Source: a virus
Reading direction: 5' to 3' (one strand)
Length of the DNA stretch: 21,427 nucleotides
Virus record (IMG/VR): IMGVR_UViG_3300017770_000212
Coordinates: 1 to 21,427 of that record
Both the position numbers and the translations under genes were made by a program. The notes under the pieces were generated by a model that saw only the letters and a program-made list of their open reading frames with translations, searched no databases and was not told where the DNA came from. Positions 7,364 through 14,249 of this stretch are shown piece by piece (position 1 is the first letter of the stretch; the number at the start of each line of letters is the position of its first letter).

Positions 7364-8644
7364 ATGAAAATTAAAAGATACATTACAGAGAGTGATGTTT
7401 TTGATGTAAATGATAAAAAGAATTTACAAGATGTTCTTGAAACTCATATCATGGATCCAAAGAATCCATATAAGATTTATGACTTGGCTCGAGTTTATGA
7501 TAAAATGGAAAACGGAGCAATGGGAGTATCGTTATATTTAAAAGCTGCCGATATTTCAACGGATCCTGACCTTCAATATAAATCATTAATTGGTATTGCT
7601 CGATGTTATGATAGACAACGAGATAGAAACTTTACAACAGAAGGTGCATTAATTGATGCTGCTGGGTTATTACCAGAAAGACCTGAAGCTCATTATCTTT
7701 TATGTGCTCTTTACGAAAAGATGAAGAAATGGAAAAATTGTTTTTTACATGCTAACTTAGGATTGAATATCGAAGATCTTACTCCTAATGAAGAATTAGG
7801 TTTTCCAGGTAAAATAGATTTAGAATATTATCATGCATTAGCCAAATGGTCAATTACAGCACAACAGGATGGAAAACAATTATTCTTTAATTTAAAACAT
7901 AAACGTAATCTTCCTGAGCGTATTAGAGAAAAAGTTCAAGCAGCATTGGATTGGAATTTTTATCCTGACATTATTCCTTACGAAGGTTCTGATCTTGAAA
8001 GATTCAAGTTTCCTTTTGACGGTATTGAGAGAATCAAAAAGAATCACTCTAAACATTTTCAAGACATGTTTGTATTATCTGCTTATAAAGGTAAACGAAA
8101 TGGCTCTTATTTAGAAATTGGTTCAGGAGATCCACACGTTCATAATAATACTGCATTGCTTGAAGAAGAGTATGGTTGGAAAGGTATTTCAATTGATAAC
8201 TCTGAATCATTATGTTATGAATTTAGACAAGCAAGAACTAACACGGTGATCTGCGCTGATGCAACTCAAATTGATTATGAAGATTTATTTTATAAACATT
8301 GTATGGACCCAGTGATAGATTATTTACAAATTGATTGTGATGAATTATCAATTTCAGTATTAGAAAGAATGCCTTTAGATAAAGTTAAGTTTGGTGTCAT
8401 TACTTTCGAGCATGATTCGTATCGTTTAAGTACACCTAAAAAGTTTGCTGCTAAAAAGATATTAGAAAAACATGGATATGTTTGTGCTGTTCCAAATGTA
8501 GGATTTCATGCTGATGGATACCCTTACGAAGATTGGTACTATCATCCTGATGTTGTTGATATTCCAAAAGAGATGTTAACAACTAAAGATACTAATTTTG
8601 TGTTTGATTATTTTATGAACCCTCTGATTACTAAAAAGGACTAA
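7364..8644 (+). CDS. TPR-repeat protein with C-terminal FkbM-type methyltransferase
   Basis: The 426-residue product has two parts. Residues ~35-135 are helical repeats of TPR type (YDLARVYDKMEN, SLIGIARCYDRQ, AHYLLCALYEKMKKWKNC). Residues ~235-390 resemble the FkbM family of SAM-dependent methyltransferases: LEIGSGD (250-256) as SAM motif I, ISIDNSE (275-281) with an acidic residue for the SAM ribose, DYLQIDCDE (319-327) and ITFEHD (346-351). FkbM enzymes typically O-methylate sugars or small hydroxylated metabolites, and TPRs of this kind often occur in glycosyltransferase-linked proteins. The start is at the first ATG after a GAGAGG site, 2 bases after the previous stop. Methylation of a glycan is the likeliest role; the substrate is unknown. 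Confidence 0.75.
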   Translation: MKIKRYITESDVFDVNDKKNLQDVLETHIMDPKNPYKIYDLARVYDKMENGAMGVSLYLKAADISTDPDLQYKSLIGIARCYDRQRDRNFTTEGALIDAAGLLPERPEAHYLLCALYEKMKKWKNCFLHANLGLNIEDLTPNEELGFPGKIDLEYYHALAKWSITAQQDGKQLFFNLKHKRNLPERIREKVQAALDWNFYPDIIPYEGSDLERFKFPFDGIERIKKNHSKHFQDMFVLSAYKGKRNGSYLEIGSGDPHVHNNTALLEEEYGWKGISIDNSESLCYEFRQARTNTVICADATQIDYEDLFYKHCMDPVIDYLQIDCDELSISVLERMPLDKVKFGVITFEHDSYRLSTPKKFAAKKILEKHGYVCAVPNVGFHADGYPYEDWYYHPDVVDIPKEMLTTKDTNFVFDYFMNPLITKKD

Positions 8645-8645
8645 A

Positions 8646-9407
8646 ATGATAACTGTAGTTGCCACGGGCGGCTTTGACCCAATTCATTCAGGACATATTC
8701 AGTATTTAAAAGATGCGTCATTATCTGGTACTCAACTTATTGTTGGCGTTAATTCAGACGAATGGCTCATACGAAAGAAAGGTAAATACTTTATGCCTTG
8801 GGAAGAACGTGCAGCTATTGTTTCAGAACTTGCTTGTGTTGATAAAGTAATTTCTTTTGACGATTCAGATGGAAGCGCGATACATTGCTTAGAACAGGTT
8901 AAACTTTTATATCCTTCAGATACTATTATATTTGTAAATGGTGGTGATAGAACATCAGACAACATCCCTGAGATGGCAGTAGAAGGTATTGAGTTCGAGT
9001 TTGGAATTGGTGGAGAAGATAAAAGAAATTCATCAAGTTGGATATTAAAAGAATGGTCTCAACCTACGACTCAACGTAAATGGGGAACATATAAGATCTT
9101 AGATACCAATGGACAATGGAGAGTTAAAGAATTAAGTTTTGATGTTGGTCAATCATTAAGTGACCAAAGACATTTTCATAGATCTGAACATTGGCATATT
9201 GTAAGTGGTTCTGTTTTAATGGAACTTGATAGAGATGATGGAATGCCAGGATCAAAGCATACTAAAATTTATCATGCAGGTATGAGTGTCGACATTCCAA
9301 AAGAAACATGGCATAGAGCAACTAATGTTGGTAAAGAATCAGCAAAAGTAATCGAAGTATGGCTTGGAGATAAACTCGAAGAATCTGATATTGAAAGAAG
9401 AGACTGA
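8646..9407 (+). CDS. Nucleotidyltransferase fused to phosphomannose-isomerase-type cupin
   Basis: The 253-residue product is a two-domain fusion. Residues 1-140 are a cytidylyltransferase-like nucleotidyltransferase close to the heptose-1-phosphate adenylyltransferase type: GGFDPIHSGH (8-17, with the HxGH nucleotide motif), IVGVNSDEW (32-40), and FVNGGDR (96-102). The KRNSSSW segment (126-132) sits where the second nucleotide motif (IS-T/S-xxxR type) is expected. Residues 148-253 form a cupin very like type II mannose-6-phosphate isomerase: RHFHRSEHWHIVSG (175-188, with metal-ligand candidates His176, His178 and Glu181), then VDIPKETWHRATN and VIEVWLGDKLEESDI. The likely job is activation and perhaps isomerisation of a sugar phosphate for a nucleotide-sugar. 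The ATG lies 1 base after the previous stop, with AAGGA ahead of it. Confidence 0.8.
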   Translation: MITVVATGGFDPIHSGHIQYLKDASLSGTQLIVGVNSDEWLIRKKGKYFMPWEERAAIVSELACVDKVISFDDSDGSAIHCLEQVKLLYPSDTIIFVNGGDRTSDNIPEMAVEGIEFEFGIGGEDKRNSSSWILKEWSQPTTQRKWGTYKILDTNGQWRVKELSFDVGQSLSDQRHFHRSEHWHIVSGSVLMELDRDDGMPGSKHTKIYHAGMSVDIPKETWHRATNVGKESAKVIEVWLGDKLEESDIERRD

Positions 9408-9408
9408 G

Positions 9409-9416
9409 TATAAATA
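9409..9416 (+). promoter_or_regulatory. T4-type late promoter TATAAATA
   Basis: An exact late octamer begins 2 bases after the stop codon of the sugar cassette. The predicted start is near 9422, giving a ~35 nt leader with a CGGAGGA ribosome site before the ATG at 9457. It should drive the surface-protein cluster. Confidence 0.75.
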
Positions 9417-9456
9417 AACTATATAACATTTAAACGCTAATAGTCGGAGGACGAAG

Positions 9457-10473
9457 ATGGCGATAAAGCTAGCTGGCACTACTGTAATTGATAATTCTGT
9501 CGTCATTGGTACACTTGATGGCAATGAGTCATTCTTTGACAATGTCAATTTTACAAACTTTCATCCTGATGTACAAACAATTCCTGCGAACGGTCAAGTA
9601 GCAATCGGAGATAGTGATTCTGGAAGCGCTTCTAACCAAGGCTATTCTGTATTTACTTTTGCCATGACTCAAAACTTACAGTTTACTTTTAATCCATCTG
9701 GATCTTTTTCTTCTGGACACTTTGGTAGTCATTTTACTATATACTTAGATCGTGGTGCTTCTGGGTATACTCCAACTTTTGCTGCTCAATTTGCGTTTAC
9801 AACAACGCCTAGTTGGTCAGGAGACAGGTATTGGACAATCAGCGGTGTAATATGGCCTGACGGCGTCGCAAGATGTACCGCCGTACCTTTTGATGCAGTT
9901 AGTACTCCATCATCCTCATTTAGTAATTTTTTAGAAGGTCTTGGCCAACAGTGGGATAACACAAACAGTTCTTATGGATCAGGTACGCCTTGGGCAGCAG
10001 CTTCTATATCCTTTAATCATGACGCGGCAAACAATAGAGTTACAGTAGTTCACGGAACTGGTAATTCAAGAGTTGGAACTACTCAATATACTACATATGC
10101 AAACTATACAGGACTTACTGGAATAACATCAGTTGAAGTTCAGTATAATCCAGGCACTCAAACCTGTTCGGGGTCCAATTGTGGATCTAACTCAGGACAA
10201 AGCTACGGGCCGTTACCAACTGACGACGGCAAGGCAGCAGGAACTTATTATAGTTGTGCTTCTTCTACCGTGTTCTTTGGTTGGACTGCCGAGGCAGATA
10301 GTAACTCAGGATCTGATAGTATTACGACAGCATCGTTTAACTCGTCTGACCCAGATCTTAGAATTAAAATTGTATGTAACGAAGGAACTTTTTATTCAAC
10401 AGCTGATGTTGGTTCATTGCAGTTATTTGTTAACTTTGGACCAAATGCAGGCTTCGGCGGAGGAGGTCTTTAA
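9457..10473 (+). CDS. Putative virion surface protein with shared 'IK.aGT.VI' head (paralogue A)
   Basis: The 338-residue product has no recognised function. Its N-terminus MAIKLAGTTVIDNS is shared with the products at 10473 and 11069 and probably anchors these proteins to a common virion site (inference). Around residues 124-150 a second shared motif occurs: PSWSGDRYWTISGVIWPDG. The rest is Ser/Thr/Gly/Asn-rich and beta-predicted, with a CSGSNC pair near 230 and a glycine-rich GFGGGGL end. That composition is typical of phage fibre or decoration proteins. There is no signal peptide or transmembrane helix. The gene has a strong CGGAGGA ribosome site behind a TATAAATA promoter. Its stop TAA overlaps the next ATG by one base, and the glycine codons GGA GGA GGT double as the next gene's ribosome site. 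Confidence 0.72.
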   Translation: MAIKLAGTTVIDNSVVIGTLDGNESFFDNVNFTNFHPDVQTIPANGQVAIGDSDSGSASNQGYSVFTFAMTQNLQFTFNPSGSFSSGHFGSHFTIYLDRGASGYTPTFAAQFAFTTTPSWSGDRYWTISGVIWPDGVARCTAVPFDAVSTPSSSFSNFLEGLGQQWDNTNSSYGSGTPWAAASISFNHDAANNRVTVVHGTGNSRVGTTQYTTYANYTGLTGITSVEVQYNPGTQTCSGSNCGSNSGQSYGPLPTDDGKAAGTYYSCASSTVFFGWTAEADSNSGSDSITTASFNSSDPDLRIKIVCNEGTFYSTADVGSLQLFVNFGPNAGFGGGGL

Positions 10474-10907
10474 TGGCAATTAAAATAACAGGAACTTCGG
10501 TAATAGATAGATCCACAAGCGCACCTTTAGCAGGGATGCGGTTTAAAAATCTTACTGGAGTAGAAGGTGAATACGATAATGTCCAACCAAAATACTCAAC
10601 ACAAACGATTGGGACAGGTAATTTAACGCCCTCCATGGCAGATGAACATCAAGAGTTTTTAACACTGAATGGTTCTAATGTAATCATACAAGGAATATCT
10701 GGTACTACAGGTGGTGATCAATTTACATATTTTGTTGACGGTTCTAACCAATTACATGATTTATCATTTGTATCTGGTGGTAGTATAACTTGGCTTTTTG
10801 AAAATGATTCAGAACCTGATTGGACAACCGCAAGATATTGGACCATCGTTATAACATCTTGGGACGCGTCTGTACATTCAGTCACAGCGACAAGTTGGGG
10901 AGCATAA
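10473..10907 (+). CDS. Short putative virion surface protein, head-domain-only paralogue B
   Basis: The 144-residue product begins MAIKITGTSVIDRS, the same head as its neighbours. It ends just after the second shared motif (PDWTTARYWTIVITSWDASV, 115-134), so it consists of little more than the common base domain without the distal part seen in paralogues A and C. It overlaps the previous stop by one base (TAATG), so translation is probably coupled. I cannot assign a function. It may be a minimal decoration protein, a remnant of a longer gene, or an assembly partner for the longer versions. No internal frameshift is obvious: the stop is followed directly by a new small gene with its own reading frame. 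Confidence 0.72.
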   Translation: MAIKITGTSVIDRSTSAPLAGMRFKNLTGVEGEYDNVQPKYSTQTIGTGNLTPSMADEHQEFLTLNGSNVIIQGISGTTGGDQFTYFVDGSNQLHDLSFVSGGSITWLFENDSEPDWTTARYWTIVITSWDASVHSVTATSWGA

Positions 10908-10910
10908 GAA

Positions 10911-11066
10911 ATGGCTTTAACAGGATTATTTAAATCATCAAAAGTTGAAAGAGAAGACGCAGATGGTAACGTGTGGGAAGAATGGATTCAATATCCAGAA
11001 CACGATAATGAAGAAGATAATTTAGCCGAGCTGCTTGAAGCTATTAACAGGTTAAATGGAGATTAA
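10911..11066 (+). CDS. 51-residue acidic small protein
   Basis: This small frame starts 3 bases after the previous stop and ends 2 bases before the next ATG, filling the gap between paralogues B and C. That fit supports a real gene. The product begins MALTGLFKSSKVERED and continues with NVWEEWIQYPEH. It finishes with a strongly acidic, helix-prone stretch, EEDNLAELLEAINRLNGD. It contains no cysteine, signal peptide or membrane segment. Function is unknown. A small chaperone or adaptor for the flanking surface proteins is conceivable but unsupported. The nearest purine-rich stretch upstream is weak, so expression probably depends on coupling to the gene before it. Confidence 0.6.
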   Translation: MALTGLFKSSKVEREDADGNVWEEWIQYPEHDNEEDNLAELLEAINRLNGD

Positions 11067-11068
11067 GA

Positions 11069-12499
11069 ATGTCGATTAAAATAGCTGGAACAGTTGTAAT
11101 TAACAATGATAGAGAATTAAAAGAAATTACTGGAAATGTAGGAAGAATTAAAACTAATAATTCTGGTTATGGAATTAGTTCAACTACTGATAATATAAAT
11201 TTTTCAACTCCGATGATGAATTGTATATTAGGTGGTGATACCACTTTTACTGAAACTTCTGTACTAGTTGGAAATTCTGCACAGATGTTATTAGACCTTA
11301 GTACAAATAATCATACACCAACGTTTTCATCAAATGTTAGTTGGGCAGACGGAACAACTCCAACATGGTCAGGTTATCAAAGATGGCACATATGTTTTAC
11401 TGTAATAGCCGCAGACGAAATTAGAGCAGTTGCTTTTGGATATACTGCTGCTAGTGGTGGTACTCCTCTGGGTTGGCCTGGAGCTACTACAATTACTGCT
11501 AGAGAAGGTGGAACTAATCTTACTGGAGTATCAGACAAGCACGTAAGTTTGAGTTATGGAGTACAAGATCCGGTCACCTCTACTTCAAGTTGTACTGTAG
11601 CTTTTTATAGAAGATCTGTTAATGGCTCAGAAATATTCTTTACTCCAACTGGTACAGGCGGAGCTACTAACGGATATTATACTCAAAGCTCAGGTGCATT
11701 TGTATCAAGAACATCTGGTCAGACAACCGAAATATGGGAAGAAAACTCAGTATCACCGGACTCAACTCGATGTGTTATTAAATCAACAAGTGGAACTATT
11801 ATATCAGATACAGGATATGTTGCGTCGGCCTCAGTTGGAACAGGTGCATCAGCGTCTGTATCCACTACTGCATCAACGACTTCTTCAATGGGAACAAACA
11901 CAAGTAATAGTACAACTACAAGACTTCTTGAATGTTGGGCTCGAAAGTCAGGATACGAAGATACTAAAGTAGCTACCTGGAGATTTGAGGCTAGTGCACA
12001 GGCATCAGGATCTGGATGTTTCCTTGGATCAGCCAACTTATATAGGTGGAATGTTGATACCAATACTGTTAACATTATGACGTTAGATTCAGCTTACAGC
12101 CAATGGTCAAGTAAAGAAGATGGTGAAGTTCATTATGTTATTGGAAAAGACGGTTTGCATAAAGAAATTACAGGGTTCAGAACTTTCCCATTACAAGATA
12201 CTTTTTACGCTATAAACGGAAGTGATGCTTTTGTTTCAAGTACTCACCCATTCTTAACAACTGACGGGTGGAAATGTCCTGGAGAAGATACTGATAGCCC
12301 AGATTATCCAGACCTCGATTTAACACAGCTTGCAGTAGGAGATATATTAAAGAAATATAATTCTGAAACAAATGAATATTATGACGAAGAAGTAACATCG
12401 ATTATTAGAGGACCAGAAAAAGTTAGAGATGTATATTCGCTTAGTGTTGGCGGAGACGATACATATATTGTTGATGGACACATTGTTCATAATAAGTAA
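11069..12499 (+). CDS. Putative virion surface protein with C-terminal Hint (intein/hedgehog-like) autoprocessing domain (paralogue C)
   Basis: The 476-residue product has three parts. The head is MSIKIAGTVVINNDRELKE, shared with the genes at 9457 and 10473; a second shared motif, PTWSGYQRWHICF, lies at 98-110. Residues ~150-316 are Ser/Thr/Gly-rich and end in LLECWARKSGYEDTKV...EASAQASGSG. From Cys317 to the C-terminus there is a Hint domain: CFLGSA (317-322) as the N-terminal nucleophile block, STHPFLTTDGW (391-401) as block B with His393, and VYSLSVGGDDTYIVDG then HIVHNK (455-476) as blocks F/G with His474-Asn475. Only Lys follows the HN pair, so there is no C-extein. By analogy with bacterial intein-like domains, self-cleavage or attachment of a nucleophile at Cys317 is expected rather than splicing. 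Confidence 0.8.
   Translation: MSIKIAGTVVINNDRELKEITGNVGRIKTNNSGYGISSTTDNINFSTPMMNCILGGDTTFTETSVLVGNSAQMLLDLSTNNHTPTFSSNVSWADGTTPTWSGYQRWHICFTVIAADEIRAVAFGYTAASGGTPLGWPGATTITAREGGTNLTGVSDKHVSLSYGVQDPVTSTSSCTVAFYRRSVNGSEIFFTPTGTGGATNGYYTQSSGAFVSRTSGQTTEIWEENSVSPDSTRCVIKSTSGTIISDTGYVASASVGTGASASVSTTASTTSSMGTNTSNSTTTRLLECWARKSGYEDTKVATWRFEASAQASGSGCFLGSANLYRWNVDTNTVNIMTLDSAYSQWSSKEDGEVHYVIGKDGLHKEITGFRTFPLQDTFYAINGSDAFVSSTHPFLTTDGWKCPGEDTDSPDYPDLDLTQLAVGDILKKYNSETNEYYDEEVTSIIRGPEKVRDVYSLSVGGDDTYIVDGHIVHNK
12017..12496 (+). other. Hint domain without C-extein or endonuclease
   Basis: This is the coding segment for Cys317 (TGT at 12017-12019) to Lys476. It has the three conserved Hint positions: a leading Cys, a block-B His within THPF, and the terminal His-Asn. 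At ~160 residues it is the size of a mini-intein or intein-like domain, with no room for a homing endonuclease and no sign of one. The block-B Thr is Ser here (SSTH instead of TxxH). Confidence 0.78.
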
Positions 12500-12511
12500 A
12501 GGAAATAAGAA

Positions 12512-13465
12512 ATGACAAGTCATACATTTAATACCGTAGCAGGAACAACCGCAACTGGTGGAACTGGCGGTGGCGCGGCAGGTGTTACTAGTAATGTAGT
12601 AACAGACCTCGTAGCAGATCAAAGTGAAGGTAGTGGGTTTGTTCATAACCAAGTTTGTAATGGTGGCAGCTCAGCCAACGCTGACACAATAATGGGTTTA
12701 CAATATACAGCGTCAAGTTCGACGTTACGTTTAATAGCCACTGATGATAGTTTAGCTACAGGAACTGGCAGTGGTGCAACACGTTTTGACTATGCATATG
12801 CAAGAGGACCTAATTCTACAAGTAACGCGCAAACAACATATAACGACCAGACTGGTGGAAGTAATGGACCACAAGGTACGTCGGGTTCTTACGAATGGCT
12901 AGAAACACAATATACTGATGGGGAAGGATTTACAGAAACAAGAATAGACGTTAGATGGAATAGTGTATTCGTATTTCAAGCTATGATATATGTCGGCCAA
13001 GGTTCAGTTACTGGTAGTGACGGATTAACATATACAAAAGGTTCTCAGTTTAACACATCTGGATCTGAAACGCGCTACCAACTAACACAATCGGACCCAG
13101 GAAAATCTATGTACGTGAATCAAACGACAAGTGGGACTATTACAGGTATAAGAATGAAAGTTACTGTTAATAACGTTAATAATGCGTCCGGAAATATTGC
13201 ACCTCTACGAAGCTTAACTAATACTGCTGGCGGTAATCATTCTCTTACAGCAACCGGAACTTTTGATAGTGGATGGTTAACAAGTAATATGTCTACTGGA
13301 TTAAATATAGTAGTAAGGCATCTGCCAAATATTGCCGGAAGTTCGTCTGGTAATTGTACTTACCTATTCCAAGCAAGTGTAGAATTATGGGCAAGAGCAT
13401 CTGGTGTAAGTGATACGAAAGTAAAAGATTTCTTAATGAGCGCGAGCACAATTATAGCTTTATAA
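12512..13465 (+). CDS. Putative virion surface protein ending like the Hint-protein's N-terminal part
   Basis: The 317-residue product has no recognised function. The N-terminus lacks the 'IK.aGT.VI' head and is Gly/Thr/Ala-rich (TATGGTGGGAAG). The middle is Ser/Thr/Asn-rich and beta-predicted (DVRWNSVFVFQAMIYVGQG, TGIRMKVTVNNVNN), as in many phage fibre or capsid-decoration proteins. The C-terminus ELWARASGVSDTKVKDFLMS aligns with ECWARKSGYEDTKV in the protein before it, and this protein stops where that one enters its Hint domain. An AAAGGAAA ribosome site lies 12 bases after the previous stop. Late, cotranscribed expression with the upstream surface genes is likely. It is the last gene before the gp13-gp20 block. 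Confidence 0.7.
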   Translation: MTSHTFNTVAGTTATGGTGGGAAGVTSNVVTDLVADQSEGSGFVHNQVCNGGSSANADTIMGLQYTASSSTLRLIATDDSLATGTGSGATRFDYAYARGPNSTSNAQTTYNDQTGGSNGPQGTSGSYEWLETQYTDGEGFTETRIDVRWNSVFVFQAMIYVGQGSVTGSDGLTYTKGSQFNTSGSETRYQLTQSDPGKSMYVNQTTSGTITGIRMKVTVNNVNNASGNIAPLRSLTNTAGGNHSLTATGTFDSGWLTSNMSTGLNIVVRHLPNIAGSSSGNCTYLFQASVELWARASGVSDTKVKDFLMSASTIIAL

Positions 13466-13469
13466 TATA

Positions 13470-13477
13470 GATAAATA
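13470..13477 (+). promoter_or_regulatory. Late promoter motif GATAAATA
   Basis: This NATAAATA-type octamer lies 5 bases after the preceding stop and 26 bases before the gp13 ATG. The predicted start is near 13483. It would head the neck and tail-completion transcription unit. Confidence 0.6.
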
Positions 13478-13502
13478 ATAAAAAACAATAGAGTAAATTA
13501 AA

Positions 13503-14246
13503 ATGGCACAACCAACAACAAGAGAACAATTCAAAAGCTGGGTACTCCGTAAGCTAGGTGCTCCTGTGATTGATATTAATGTGTCGGACGAACAGATTGA
13601 TGACCGTCTTGATGAAGCTATAGATTTCTGGAGAGATTATCATTATAACGGAAGTCAACTTGTTTATATGAAACATCAGATTACTCAAGAGAATAAAGAT
13701 AACGGTTATATAGAACTACCTACAACAATACTTGGTATTTCAGGTATCTTTAATATGCAATCAAGTATTTCTACAGGTGGTGGAATCTTTAATGTTCAGT
13801 ATCAATTTGTTTTAAATAATCTTGAAGATATTACTGGATATAACATTACAAATTATTATATGTCAATGCAGCATTTAGAATTCTTACAAGAAATGCTTGT
13901 TGGCAAACCAATGATTCGTTACAATAAACACATAAACAGATTACATATAGATTCAGGGGTTGACTCAATGCCTGTTGGTGAATACATTATTATAGAAGCA
14001 TATGATGTAATTGATGCAGATACTTATTCTGATGTATGGGGTGATCGTTGGTTACAAAACTATGCCGCTGCTTTAATTAAAGAACAGTGGGGATCAAACC
14101 TAACTAAGTTTACAGGTATGCAACTTGTAGGCGGTGTATCATTCAACGGAGAACAAATACTATCTGATGCCAAAGAAGAAAGGCGCTTAATGGAAGAAGA
14201 AGCCATTGAGAATTTACAACCTCTTCAGTATAATTATATCGGATAA
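13503..14246 (+). CDS. gp13: gp13-like neck (head completion) protein
   Basis: The 247-residue product starts AQPTTREQFKSWVLRKLGAPVIDINV, followed by QIDDRLDEAIDFWRDYH. This N-terminus is characteristic of the gp13 neck proteins of marine T4-like phages. T4 gp13 is longer (309 residues), and short versions are usual in marine relatives. With gp14 it forms the neck that closes the filled head and joins it to the tail. The next gene begins 3 bases after the stop, and the order 13-14-15 is the same as in T4. The ribosome site is weak (AGAG), so leader context or a late promoter 26 bases upstream must provide expression. No anomalies are visible in the frame. Confidence 0.88.
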   Translation: MAQPTTREQFKSWVLRKLGAPVIDINVSDEQIDDRLDEAIDFWRDYHYNGSQLVYMKHQITQENKDNGYIELPTTILGISGIFNMQSSISTGGGIFNVQYQFVLNNLEDITGYNITNYYMSMQHLEFLQEMLVGKPMIRYNKHINRLHIDSGVDSMPVGEYIIIEAYDVIDADTYSDVWGDRWLQNYAAALIKEQWGSNLTKFTGMQLVGGVSFNGEQILSDAKEERRLMEEEAIENLQPLQYNYIG

Positions 14247-14249
14247 GTA

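Noticed and set aside
6318-9407. Sugar cassette as host DNA captured at a prophage junction
   Set aside because: Codon and base composition look like the neighbours, the genes share late promoter motifs and strand, and no integration signature flanks them.
10133-10483. Overlapping + strand open frames at 10133-10483 and 11622-11972
   Set aside because: They are alternate frames inside the surface-protein genes, with low-complexity products rich in Gln and Leu that mirror repetitive Ser/Thr codons.
12017-12496. A full splicing intein with homing endonuclease
   Set aside because: The domain is about 160 residues, has no LAGLIDADG or HNH motif, and the protein ends one residue after His-Asn, so there is nothing to splice to.
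12638-12652. VHN at residues 44-46 of the 12512 product as an intein end or split-intein half
   Set aside because: The surrounding sequence lacks the hydrophobic F/G block seen before HIVHNK in the upstream gene; it is a chance tripeptide.
9457-13465. Diversity-generating retroelement target
   Set aside because: No reverse transcriptase and no template/variable repeat pair with adenine-specific changes are visible in the window.
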